A stretch of 64,000 nt of DNA from Isoetes taiwanensis (Eukaryota > Streptophyta > Lycopodiopsida > Isoetales > Isoetaceae): contig JAJEKV010000035.1 in the NCBI GenBank assembly GCA_021234155.1, positions 11,038,407 to 11,102,406 of the forward strand, given 5' to 3'. The notes below the pieces were generated by a model. It saw only the letters and a list, made by a program, of their open reading frames with translations, made no database searches and was not told the origin of the DNA. Positions 12,220 through 22,956 of the stretch are shown piece after piece. The translations under genes were made by a program, and so were the position numbers. The stretch's first letter is position 1, and each line of letters starts with the position of its first letter.

Positions 12220-14235
12220 CTTTTGCTAGTTTTTTTTTTTTTTTTTTTTTTTCTACTCTTTATCTGGGTTTCCAGATATGTGATTTTAGGATTTCGCATA
12301 CGCGAAATTCAAATTTCAAATTCGTACGCGGAAAAAATAATAATAATAATAATTTTTTTTTTTTTTTTTGGCGGAGGTTTCGTGTATGTACGGAAAAAGA
12401 AAAAAAAAATTATGCGTTCACAGACGCTGTAACGCCAAAAAAACTTTGCCTACGCCAATTAGATGTTTTTAGGTTAATGCGAAAAATATCCCCGACGCCG
12501 GAAAATTTTTTTTTTGCCGTATTTTTTACATTTTATATGGCAAATATGTGCCGTATCTTACAATTCATACATATTCCGTATTGAACCTATCCCTGCTCAG
12601 GAGCTATCGAAAACGAACAACATGTCTTCTTGCATTGCTCGGAAATATGTACATATCAGAAACAGCTTTGGCATCCAAGTGGCAGATTTTTACTCATTGT
12701 TATATGTGCCACCAATGTCATTGGGATCATACATAAGGGTGGTGGAAACACACTGTTCCTTAGTAACTAAAGCCGTGTTTCATGTGCTCCACAGTCTCTC
12801 AAGGCCCAAGTGAGCAATAGACATAAATTGAATTAAAATTAAAATTAAATTAAAATTCAATTATGGCAGGATCTTAAGTTGTGTCTTAATGTAGATTGAC
12901 CAAATGCATTGTGCTCATTTGCTCGTCTTTCTCTCCTAATCCATCATACAAAAAAATAAAGTTACATCTCTATCACGAGGGTTACGTTGTTTAATTTTCC
13001 ATTCCATCTCATAACTAAATGCGCCACTTAAATATACCTGCTAATTTGGCAACATTTGACTCAGATAAAGTATTAACATCTCTAGACAGATAAAACTGCC
13101 ATATGTAAAGATAACCAGTCCTAGAAAATCTTATTCACTAAAATATTGTTGAACTCGTGCATGTGTGGATAAAAATAGAAGATATTGAACGACAAATCGG
13201 ACATAGAGGTGCTAAAGCTCGTTCTTACCTGTATCTGTGGTTTTACTTGCATTATATCCAGAGGTTTTGCAATTGCTTTGGAAGTCTCAGGGATAGGTTC
13301 TGTACGTATGAAATTATTTTTTCAGACGTATAAAGTCTAAAAATACGTATTTTTGGGAAAAATACGTATTTTTCGTATTAAATACTCGCCGGCCGGAAAA
13401 AAAAAGTTTCGCGTAAGCGAAACCTTCTGTTTCCCTTACGCGAACTTTTTTTCGCGTAAGCGAAACTTTATTTTTCGCTTACGCGAATCGCCACCCGACT
13501 TGGCGTGGTTTAAGTCTTAAGTTCGCTAATAAACTTTTTTAGCAGTTTAAACAAAGTTCGCTTCTGTGAAAACTTTTTCGTTCAGTAAAAGTTTTTATAA
13601 GTTTAAACCCACGCTGCCGGTTTTTCAAAAGTTTAAACAAGCGATTTTCGCTTATCACGAACTTTTTCTTTATATATTTGGAGGCATTTCCTTTGTTTTG
13701 TGCGAAAAAGGTAAACCACCTGCGCCCCTCCTTCACAACTGTGCCCCCCTTTTCCTTTTTTTTTTCATTTTTTTTTTTTAGTTTTTAGGCAAACCTAGTT
13801 AGTTTTTTGTTGTTTTTTTTATTGTAGGTCTAGGGTTCCTCCATAGTGAGGCCCTCGCTTTGTTGCCCCCTCCATTGAGGGGGCGATGATGGTGGCGTCT
13901 GGATTACGTAATCGAATCCGGACCGATTTTAATAAAAAAAATAACTTGAAAAAAAAAAAAAAAAAAAATAATAGAACGTAAACAATAAAAAAAAAAAAAA
14001 ATAATGAAATAAAAATAAAATAAAAAATAAGAAAGAGAATTTGGTTGCCTACCCTTTCATCGACAACAAATGCTTGATGAGGGTAGGGTGTTCCCAAAAG
14101 AAAGACTAGGTTTTAGTTCCGGAGTGATCCTTGGTCGGAGGCAACCCTCGCTGGGCGTGCCACATTGAATTGTGCCATGCCGAGGGGTGGGTGTCATTGG
14201 GTTGATGTCGAGGATTGCTAGGGTCAACCTCCCAT
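12220..14235 (-). mobile_element. Copia-like LTR and attached repeat, copy C
   Basis: This repeats copy B (1430-3470) in the same orientation, from the poly-T run and the ATTCGTACGCGG/AATAATAAT block through GGCAAACCTAGTTAG to the LTR-like GCGTGCCACATTGAATTGTG block. The match to B stops at about 14232, so the true LTR edge seen in B is missing here. Copy C differs from B at 13330-13500, where it carries a cluster of palindromes. No intact gene is present. Confidence 0.6.
13339..13488. repeat. Cluster of short palindromes within copy C
   Basis: Two perfect 16-bp palindromes AAAAATACGTATTTTT lie at 13339-13354 and 13358-13373. They are followed by GTTTCGCGTAAGCGAAAC (13406-13423), a reverse partial copy (13433-13445), TTTCGCGTAAGCGAAAC (13450-13466) and its reverse complement (13473-13488). 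The third and fourth together could fold into a longer hairpin. Three GTTTAAAC sites follow by 13640. The matching place in copy B (2520-2690) lacks them. Confidence 0.8.
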
Positions 14236-14322
14236 TTAGGTGTATAGCCCTCTCCTGCCGCTTGTTGGCTTCGGTCACGCGGTGCTAAAAGGTGGGTGTT
14301 GTACTCTTATGGAAGGTTAGGG

Positions 14323-14416
14323 GAATATTTAATGAGATATACCCTATTTTCTGACGGTGTTGTTGACGAAAGTCCAACACTAATATAGGGAGTGGCGTAT
14401 ATTTCATTAAATATTC
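14323..14416. repeat. Short nested inverted repeat, MITE-like
   Basis: The outer arms GAATATTTAATGAGATAT (14323-14340) and its inverse (14399-14416) differ at one base. ACCCTAT/ATAGGG and GGTGTTG/CCAACAC then pair further in. The 94-bp unit could form an extended hairpin. It overlaps the point where Helitron homology begins, so it may mark the break that removed the Helitron 5' half. Confidence 0.55.
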
Positions 14417-15316
14417 GTGACTTTGCTAGGTGGTCTTATGCAATACAACGATTTCCTCATGTCACTAGATTGGCTGTGCATCTCCCAATGCAACAAGATG
14501 TATACTATCGAGAATTAGGTATGAGCATGGACAATATAAGAAGCAAGAATAACGGAACAACGTTGACAGCTTTTTTCGAGATGAATGCATCTGGGGGTAG
14601 AGAGGCTAGAGAAGCTACACAATTGCTCTACCATGATTTTCCTAAAAAATTTACATATGATAGACCCAGTAAAAAATGGAAGGTCAGAGAGATTACCCAG
14701 AAGTTTCCCACTATTGGACGCATGTACTTTGTTAATCCTTCAGAAGGAGAGCGATACTATTTATTTACTCTGCTGACCCGCCCGACAGTGCAATTAGTTT
14801 TGAAGATTTACGCTCTTTTGACGGGGAGTTGTGTGCAACATATAAAGAAGCTTGCATTCGTCGTGGGTTGCTTTGCGATGACACAGAATGGCTTGAGTCT
14901 CTTCAAGAAGCAGCAGCATGGGGCATGCCACCACAATTGCGGCACATGTTCGCCATGATCCTTATAAATTGTGAACCATCGAATCCACTACAACTGTGGG
15001 AAGAAGTTAAACTTTCTATGATCGATGACTTCTTGCATGAGGCACGAAGGGTTGCAGAAGATCAAAGTGTAAATATGTGTGATCAATTATTTGACATGGC
15101 ACTTCTAGACATTGAAGATCATATGAACTCTGTCGGGCGATCCTTAAGGGGGTTTGATTTCATTCTTCCTGAGCGTGCAATAGATCCATATATGATATTC
15201 CGGGATGAGGTGTTTCAAGAAGATATGGTAGAGGTGCAAGAAGCTGTGGACAGCTTATATCACGACCAGCGTGTTATCTTCGACCGTGTGATCGATGAGC
15301 ACGTGATGTTAGAAAA
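14392..15316 (+). pseudogene. Helitron Rep-helicase protein, middle part
   Basis: The protein reads 'VTRLAVHLPMQQDVYY', 'TLTAFFEMN', 'YHDFPKKFTYD' and 'IGRMYFVNPSEGERYYL', all standard in the region between the Rep nuclease and the PIF1 helicase of Helitron proteins. A frameshift near 14780-14795 moves the reading to the next frame, which continues with 'SFEDLRSFDGELCATYKEA', 'DDTEWLESLQEAA' and 'LYHDQRVIFDRVIDEHVML'. The last word is the lead-in to the helicase Walker A motif, which resumes at 27850 after the E1 insertion. The N-terminal HUH nuclease is missing. Strong family match; clearly non-functional here. Confidence 0.85.
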
Positions 15317-15340
15317 AAGCACAATTTCATTAATTATGGA
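15317..15340 (+). repeat. E1 left terminal inverted repeat
   Basis: It starts AAGCACAATTTCATTAATTA. It pairs with 27809-27832, and 4 bp of A on each side fit a target site duplication. The start resembles the E3 end at 63047 (AAGCAGAGTTTCATTAA) and, less closely, the E2 ends (AACCATCATTCAATTAA). Confidence 0.85.
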
Positions 15341-15401
15341 CAATACCTGAATTTATGGACCATTTTTTAGTAGACTTGGATGAATGACTCATTTTCATAC
15401 A

Positions 15402-18000
15402 CTAGTTGACATCCCCTGCGAGTGCTGCATATGCCTCAGCAGCATGCACGGGTATCTTAATAGTATTAGGTATCTTCTTCTTGTTTGATGGCTCCCAAGC
15501 GTAGTCGATAGTCTCCACTTCTATGCGGTCACTTGCAGTCGTTGGCCTCCATCTCTTCTTCCAACAATTGGCATAATTAGCTTGGGTAGACTTGGTTCCT
15601 CATCGGGATTGGCTCCCACCAAGTCACCGTAATAGTCTCAAAGTTCTCCTTCTTATCATCCATTTGTGGGTCCTCAGTAGCTAGGCCCACCCAAGTTGGG
15701 CACAAAGACATCATCGTATGCCATAATAAACATACCTTTCTTCAAATCTTTGTATGGGTTGAATTCCCAAGAGGTTTGTCCTTCCGGGGCCGACATAAGG
15801 AGGAGTGATAGTAGCAATTGGCTCTACCACTACTGACTACATGAGGTGGAGCTTGTGCTTGCCTAGTACATGGCCGGTCATTATAAGTGCCTTCGCCATC
15901 GCTGATGTTCTCGAAGTTCTTGCAAGAGTTTCATCCAATATTCAATCGTGGGCCGTGAATCTGTGCCGGTAGTTGGCAGTTTCTCGAGCACCTTTGTTAG
16001 ACGTTGAACAAGCAACCCAATGCAATATATGCTTGTGGATCTTGTTTCAGTTGTGCCAAGGTCCTTCACCGATTTCTTGGGAGGAAGCAGCTTAGGATAT
16101 CCAACTGGCATCATGGGCTTCCCCGTCCTCTTTTTCTTTCCACATTTTTATTCCACCAAAGAAAAACCAATCCGTAAGTGGGTCTAGTTTTGTAATACAT
16201 GACTGGCCAATCACCATTCATAGCTTAATCTGAAAAGTTAGAGGGGTGGTATGACTGTCAATCTATCATCCCCATCCGGTATGTAGCCTTCTATAAAACC
16301 CTTCCAATCCGGAACTTTGTCAACAACATAGGGGACGGGTGTATTCAAGTTGCATTTGTGGAATTCATACAGTAGTTCTGGCATTGTGAGCACCTCTGCC
16401 TTCTTTAAAGATGTAGAGAAGTTACCAAACAAGGCATCGATATCATCATGTGTGTGACCGGGCATCATGAACCCTAGCTCAATCTCTTCAAACACACCAA
16501 GATATACTAGGTAAGAAAGATAGAGAAGACATACCTATTCTTGTTCTCGTCCGTGATGCTTGTCCAAATTTAAAATAAAGTATCTTGGTGAGGCTTCAAT
16601 GATGGTCCCCGTGTCGTGGCAAATTAGCAGTATGCCGGTATTGGATAGTGACAACTTTGACTCCAAGGCCGCTGTGTCTCGCAATGAGGAGACCCATTTT
16701 GGAGCAGATGATTCGACCGACAGTGGCCTCCCCTCGCATACTGCGTTCCCCATCTCTAATCTCTTCAAGATGCTATTCAAAGAACCTACATGGAAGTTGG
16801 AGTCATCCGCCATAAGTCCAGGGCAAAGTTTCCATAAGATCCATTCCCATGACCATGAGTCAATGCACCCACCCAATGTCGTTTTCAAATTTTGTCAAGT
16901 CTCCGGAGAGACTTTACAGATTGTTGCAATTTTGGAATCATTGTTTTGGCTTGATCCATTTTGTCGCGTGAATAATACAAAGATATTGGCCGGATACCGT
17001 GGGAGTATAATCTCCACGACCAAGATCGTAATGCGACACGAGGCCCCGCCGAGTCTATGCGCTCTTCTTTCATCATGCAACAGCCTCCTCTCTCCTTCAT
17101 CTTTGGTCTTGATAACCCGTCTGCGGATCACCTCACATGTATCGATTTGGAGAATGCAATTTTCTTTCGCGATACCGGCGTCCCCGAAACTCCGCCTCCA
17201 CGTTCTATGAAAACCTGTTTGGTGATACCTTCTTGCCGTCAATGCCACAACCTGCATTAACCTCTTCTAGAATGCTTGGACTTCAAACATTGCGGGCAAC
17301 TTCCTGACATTCTCTCTTATCCCTCCCTCGTTTCTCTTGCTACGGTGGGGCAAGGATTCACCGCTCTCCCTCACGAACATGGAAAACACGGCCTCACATG
17401 CCAACGCCGAGGAGCGAGGCTTCAAGGTGCCACAGCTTACCATGTTCTACCTTTTGCACCCTCAAGAAATTGGGCCTTCCATTTCGAATCTGTGACTTTG
17501 AGATCCCCGAGACCAAGGTACCACGCCCTTTCGCCAACGAGATTCCCCGCAGCACCCGGGCCGTCCCCACTCTTCTCGACCTTTCATGTTGTTGGCGAAC
17601 ATGTCATAAACAAAAGTAACCCTATCACTTGATTTCATGGCAAGGAATTCCTTTCGCATGTTAACAACTTGATTCCTAGAGAACCCGACACAACACCTAT
17701 TCTTGCAACACAAGGTCCTCCCCGTAAGTGAGGATAGCATTCTCGAGTGGTGAGACGAGCAAGCTTTGGTGGCCTAACAACCTTCCCCGGGTTGTCGGGA
17801 ATGAAAAGTGTAATGTCGCTTCTCATAATTTGGGTGCTTCGATGCTCGAGCTCCCTCGGCCGGACACAATATCCGCTTCCTCGCTATGTATCAAGGTCAA
17901 TATCTCCGAGACCTTTACTTCGGCCAACACGCGGGGTCATTGCTCCATCTCACGAGCATCCCCGGCCCGCACCTGCAAGCAACCCCGCAACGGATGTTCA
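15402..18000 (-). pseudogene. DUF7869-type putative transposase, E1 copy (broken)
   Basis: Read on the minus strand, this resembles the E2 gene at 59695-62619 over most of its length. From the N-terminus it shows 'CCKNRCCVGFSRNQVVNMRK' (about 17700), 'YYSRDKMDQAKTMIPKLQQ' (about 16950), 'LTHGHG' then a frameshift, 'PRYFILNLDKHH', 'ENKNRYVF' in the next frame, and 'FMMPGHTHDDIDALFG' (about 16440-16495). The C-terminus has 'VTWWEP', 'CWKKRW' and 'YAWEPSNKKKIPNTIKIP', with the stop at 15402. The acidic residues in DKMDQ, LDKH and HTHDDID are likely catalytic, as in an RNase H-like DDE/DDD transposase (inference). At least five frameshifts or stops break it. The N-terminal end is uncertain. Confidence 0.75.
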
Positions 18001-18553
18001 CTTTAAAGGGGAGGGAAACCTTCGCCATTCTGATACTCCCACAAACTTGAAACCCGTAAACCGGTCACAAACCGCATCATCGGGGGCGATTGAAAGATAT
18101 GAATCCCTTTCCGGCAATAATGGAGTCGCATGAGTGCCATATCTCACAATCCTTTTCAAGAAGGGTATATCTTGTCACCGGTTGTGTCTCCTTCCCCACC
18201 GCCATTTGTCTTTTCTTTGGGGGCGCCATTAGCGCATCGACTCACGAGCATCTTCACTTCTCCACCGAATCGAATGAGCCCCGGCTTCGCTATTGTGGTT
18301 GCATCCGGAGTTGGCCGGGGAAGGGTATGGTGGCCTTCAACACTTCCTCCACACCTACGCCGGTAGTCCTTTCGATATCTCCTTGAAGTGGCATTGTGTC
18401 ATTTGCCCCACAACTCCCTTTGCTACTAGATGTTCATTAAGGAAGAGATACACAACCCACACAAGGATTTCAGTAGTGTTAAAATCGAGTAAGGAAGACG
18501 AGAAAGCAATGCAAATGACACGGGGACTCCCATTCAATGGTTACAAGGACAAT

Positions 18554-20953
18554 AAAATTGGGCGGGTGCCCTTTTTACGTATGAGGGTGTTTAGATTCCC
18601 CTTGTATAAGGTTAGTATTGGATGCAAAGAGTCTCACAATGGGTAGAAAAGAAGGTTCTCACTGAAGAGGCCATATCCAAGACAAATTGGGCCCAATTTG
18701 TTCGTGGTGGTAGAGGAGCCAAAAGTAGGCACACACTCGGGTCCCCAATTTAGCTTGCCACCAAGAGAAAACACATTCGAGATCTGGCCGCCCCATTCGA
18801 CGGTTTCACCTATCTCGGTCATGTACGTAAAGGGACAATATGGGCGACCGCCCAATTTGTCCCATTGTTGCAAAATTGGGCGGCCGCCCAATTTGAACCG
18901 AATCAAAGCGCTTATATAAGGGTATTATTGATGCGATCCCGGTCTCACAATGGGTACAAAAAGAAGGTTGTCGCTCGGCGGGACATATCCGCGCGCACAA
19001 ATTGGGCGCCCGCCCTATTTGTTCGTGGTGGTTAAAGACCCGTGAAGTAGGGAGAGACTCCTCGGCCCAATTTAGTTGTCACCAAGATAAAACACCTTCG
19101 AGATACTGCTTTGCCCATCCGGGCCGCTTTCACCTACCCGTCACCTACACATACACACTAAGAGAACTAAGGAGGCATTACACTAACTGAATTTATCATT
19201 GAGCTCCCAAAACAAATACAATCGAGCATTGGAAGGGCCTGACTACAAACAAGGGTTAATGGAGAAAAATAGCAGCACACAAATCCCCGCATGACAATTT
19301 CGTGAAAAAGGGCGGATCGCCGAAATTTAGAGTTTATGTAAATGTGACAAAGAACGTGTGAATGAGGAGGAGTAAATCAAGGGTCAAGCCATCGAAAAGG
19401 CGTGAATGGAAAGGTGTGAATGAACAGCGCGTGCTTGAAGAGGTGCGAATGAACAGCCGCGGAATGGAAAGGCGTGATTGATAAAATCGGGTAACATCAC
19501 ATTTGCAAAGAATTACACATCGAGGTATGGCGAATTTAACTGTGGAGCAGCACAAACCTTTGGAGATCTCGTGGCCATGAATATGAATCGCTGAAGATGT
19601 TTGCGTCTTGTAGAAAAGATAGTAGCCAAACAAGGCACTGCCAGAAAAACAACAGGTTTGAAGCGCATTTACATTTAAACATGAATTCCCCCCAAAATTT
19701 GAATGTAATTTCCCCCCAATTTTTAAAGTTAAATGTCCCACCTAATTTCGAAATAATGTGTCCGTCCCGGAACTTTGAAACACGAGTTCCCGCCTAAAGC
19801 ACGTGCGACACGTGCATGACTCGAATTAATTTTGGGCGGGCTTTAAATGACAGATTTGAAATTCAAAAAATCCGCGCACTCATTATTAAGGTCCACAATT
19901 AATTCCTCACGCTCGAAGCCATCAACGGTCCATTTTTATTTCAAAGGGCCAAGCGCTTACATGCACGACACTTGTCTTCGCCCCAAGAGAGGTCCATAAC
20001 CCTTTAAAAGCCCCTCATTCTCCTCGACTGCAGATTTAGAAAATTCTGTGCTTCTTTGGCGCTTTGTGCTCCGCTAAACACTGTCGCCTTCATATTTCTT
20101 AGCCACGAAAGTCGTTCTCAGCCCGCACTATACTCCCGAACCAAATTGCCGCTTTCGGATCGAGCTCTTAGCGCTTGTGTCTCGGCGGCTTATGTCGCCA
20201 TCCCGTTGGCGCCTTCCTCTCACGCATTGACCTATCGCTGGGTACCCCCAGTACGCCAAGAATTCTAGCGGCTTGATGGCATCTCGCCCCACCACCGGGT
20301 GGCAAAGGTAAGGTGGACTACTTTCTAAATATAAAGTTGGCGCTTGCACGATTAAGTATCCCGCTATAACATCTCGGACATATGAACATCTTCTAGATGC
20401 CTCCACTGGTCCCCACGCATGCATACGTATCTGGCCGAATAGGGCACCCAATTGCTTCCCTTAGAGTGTTTCATTTTGCAAAACATTGACTTTTCCCCTT
20501 AACACCAACGCATGGCCCAATTTACTTATCCTCACACCAATGTGGGCGGTTTGCCTATCTTGTTTAGTTCGAAGTGGGGACGGTTGCCTATCTGAAGAAA
20601 CACGACTACGGGGATGGTAGACTTTGGTCGATTAGAGCGAAATTACCAATTTAGTTCGACCAAGTCTACCATCCGGGTAGTCGCGGTTTCTCGATAGGCA
20701 ACTCTTCCCTTCCACTTTGGTGTGAGGGATAAGTAAATTGGCGGCCTATTTTAGTATGCGTGGGGATCGCGCAAAATTGGGCGGTCCCAATTTAGTATGT
20801 GGGGATCTGGCAAAGTGGTAGGCTTGGCCCCCGCGGATAATCGTCTCTCGGACTCAAGGCTCACCATATGAGTTGAGCCGGTGAAATTGGCCACTCAATT
20901 TGGTGTCGTGGGGATCCCGGGGCAAATTGGCTGCGCCAATTTGCCTCCATCGA
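18554..20953. repeat. E1 palindrome family, left group
   Basis: Palindromes built from AAATTGGGC arms occur at 18683-18700 (perfect, 18 bp), 18841-18859, 18873-18894 (perfect, 22 bp, half-site AAATTGGGCGG), 18999-19020, 20734-20752, 20774-20793, 20883-20902 and 20932-20954. A half-copy lies at 18554-18574. All fall in the gene-free part of E1 between the transposase-like and ParB-like genes. I see no other gene in 18010-20520. Confidence 0.9.
20525..20735. repeat. Imperfect fold-back hairpin upstream of the E1 ParB-like gene
   Basis: The left arm around 20570-20634 (GTTGCCTATCTG, CACGACTAC, GATGGTAGACTTTGGTCG) is the inverse of 20660-20722 (CGACCAAGTCTACCATC, GTAGTCGCGG, CGATAGGCAAC). Outer pieces (CTTATCCTCACACCAA / its inverse at about 20718-20733) also pair. 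The loop is about 26 bp. It could be an intrinsic terminator-like fold, a small-RNA precursor or a remnant of nested repeats. Confidence 0.75.
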
Positions 20954-21016
20954 ACAACAACTCTTCAGCCCCAAGTCTCCCAAGTACTAACACTACTTTC
21001 CGCTCTCAGAATTAAT

Positions 21017-22010
21017 ATGGCTCGAACAAAGCAGATCGCTTTCGGGTTCCCCTCACCACGGACCCAAATTTGCGAGAGGCTATTGCAATAGAGAATGCAA
21101 GAACGTGAAGAAGAGAAAGATCCGCTTGCTTGGCATCCGTGTTGTGCCCCATGAAGTTTTGACGGTTCTTTGGCATTTAATGGGTCCGTGCATAGAGATA
21201 GGGAATATTCATCCCGGGTCCCGGACAAACCACCTCAAGGATCTTACGCTTTTCTTTGGCAAGATAGGGGCGGGAAAAATGAATTCGGGCGGGTATCGTC
21301 ATCGACATGGAGGTGTCGCTTTTGCGAACAATGATGACTTCCTCATCGGCGTTGAAGACACCGTAGATCGGACTTTTGTCCGCTATAAAGTTCCACTATC
21401 TGGCACGAGCCATGTATGATGAACGCAAGTATAAAAGGAAAGCCCACATTCTTGTGCTCGTAAAGGATGGGCGCCGGACTCATATATGAAAGTTTAGAGC
21501 GCCGGGCATCAAATCAAGAACCGATATTTTGATGGCTACTACTGTCGGGCGGTGGATATTAGAGCACAAAAGTAATCGTGGTCGAAAAGCAATCGCTCAC
21601 GCAGTATCGGGCAAAACCAACCTAAAGTGTATGCGATACTAAGTGGCTTAAGTCTAGATACAAGAAAGGTGAGACCCAGACCTACCGGGCAATGCGAAAA
21701 TGGAGCCCGATCTGGCCAAGAAGAAGGGACACACTGCTAAGGCTATTCAACGTAAAGCTCGCCACTAAACTTATATTGATTGGAATGAAGAGAACATCAA
21801 AATCGCCCGGACGCGCGAAAAGTAAGAGGACCAGCCGTCTGAAGAGGAACCCCCTAAGCGCATGGGAAAAGATTTAGGTGGTCCGTCGAAGAGGCGCAAG
21901 CGGGACGTGTTATCACAGAGCCCAAAAACTTCGGAGAGGGAGTCCTTGTCTTCTTCTTCATCTGAACAACCGGAGAGTAGCCGGCAGATCGTGAAGTTCA
22001 CTCCATCCGG
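21017..22010 (+). pseudogene. N-terminal region of the E1 ParB-like gene
   Basis: Possible start at 21017 (MARTKQIAFGFPSPR). A frameshift then leads to 'KKRKIRLLGIRVVPHEVL' and 'GVAFANNDDFLIGVEDTVDR' (21105-21419), and another to 'YLARAMYDERKYKRKAHILV'. After about 21700 the reading is basic and Ser-rich: 'EPDLAKKKGHTAKAIQRK', 'YIDWNEENIKIARTREK', 'PSKRRKRDVLSQSPKTSE' and an SSSSSE run, then 'RQIVKFTPSG' just before the ParB-like block. I do not recognise a domain in this part. Low complexity and basic clusters suggest a nuclear linker. The MARTKQ start resembles histone H3 for eight residues only, which is taken as chance. Confidence 0.4.
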
Positions 22011-22637
22011 GTGGCGGCGTCCACGGGAGAGCGCATACATGAGTTGTCACAAAGCGCCATAGCAAGCATCAAAGCCGGGGAGAGAATCTACCCTCTGGGG
22101 GTGGGCTTCGAGATTGAAGTCGATGTGTTCAAGATGCATAAAGCCCCCGCAAATATGACTTGTAGGGTCATAAGTCCAGAGCACTTGGACACTCTCTACG
22201 AATCGTTTATCAGCCATCAGATGCACCCTCCCTGTGCTGATGTCGTGCCGTTCGATCCACAGACAGGGCGAGCAATAAAGTGGAAGAAGTCAGAGGATCT
22301 GCAAAATGCAGAATACTGGATTGTTAATGGCAACCATACGACCACGGTTGCTCAACTGCTTGTCACACAAGCTTTGGCATGGCCTCCCCGAAGGAAGCAC
22401 TTGGCGGCCCGATATTCTTTTCTATGCCAAAAAGGAAATGCCGAAGTCCCGGCGGGAAATCTCCACAAAGAATCGGAATGCGTTAAAATTGTAAGCCCGG
22501 AGAATAATGACATAACAAAGACTATACCACGAGGAAGTATTTTTCGAAGAAATTCAGCAGCCATAACCAACCAATGGGCATTCTACGGGGAAGCCGCGGA
22601 AGGGCAAAGCGGGCACTCGCGTCGGTGGGCGTGTTAA
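22011..22637 (+). CDS. ParB-like domain block, E1 copy
   Basis: An open stretch of about 208 codons. The core reads 'RVISPEHLDTLYESF', 'ADVVPFDPQTGRAIKWKKSE' and 'YWIVNGNHTTTVAQLL' (22314-22355). The E2 copy at 54750-55210 has the matching 'HPVHVDRLFRS', 'NVPYDTRTRKVIMWSKLED' and 'FMIIDGQHSIEAQKVLI'. The shared order, ending in [DN]G[QN]H followed by A, is the signature of ParB/Srx-like (DGQHR-type) domains, which bind or cut DNA and in phages are often fused to DNA methyltransferases. In E1 the DGQH word has changed to NGNH. The block ends at a stop at 22635. Palindromes at 22689-22775 follow directly. Domain call is inference from motif and homologue. Confidence 0.5.
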   Translation: MAASTGERIHELSQSAIASIKAGERIYPLGVGFEIEVDVFKMHKAPANMTCRVISPEHLDTLYESFISHQMHPPCADVVPFDPQTGRAIKWKKSEDLQNAEYWIVNGNHTTTVAQLLVTQALAWPPRRKHLAARYSFLCQKGNAEVPAGNLHKESECVKIVSPENNDITKTIPRGSIFRRNSAAITNQWAFYGEAAEGQSGHSRRWAC

Positions 22638-22688
22638 GTAAGTGCACTACCACCATTACTAGTTCACCGCTATCCCACAAGTTGGTGG

Positions 22689-22775
22689 AATTGGCCAATT
22701 TCAAACTTGTTAACACTCTTTTCAAATTGGGGCCCAATTTCACGGGCGGTTGCAAATAGGGCGCCAGCCCAATTT
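22689..22775. repeat. Three E1-family palindromes in a coding gap
   Basis: AATTGGCCAATTT (22689), a CAAATTGGGGCCCAATTT unit (22723-22740) and CAAATAGGGCGC, then its partial inverse (22753-22775). They lie between the ParB-like block and the next coding block, where an intron would be expected. Confidence 0.85.
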
Positions 22776-22956
22776 GAAACGTTAACGGAAGTGGGCGCCC
22801 ACTATTCACTGAGTGTCGGATGATGCGAGGGTAAGGGTTTCAATTTGCGTCGTCTTTTAAAGCAAATTAAGATGATCGCATTATCGCCCTTATCCTGCCT
22901 TCTTTTGTCATGCGAGATTGGAAAGGCGTAGCGCCGTAAGCGATTAAGAAGTCAAC

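Noticed and set aside
1430-14235. Copies B and C as the two LTRs of one retrotransposon
   Set aside because: The interval holds Helitron ends, a satellite tract and gene scraps rather than gag-pol, and no primer-binding site was found next to copy C.
21017-21040. Histone H3-like start (MARTKQ)
   Set aside because: Similarity ends after about eight residues and the rest has no histone features, so chance is most likely.
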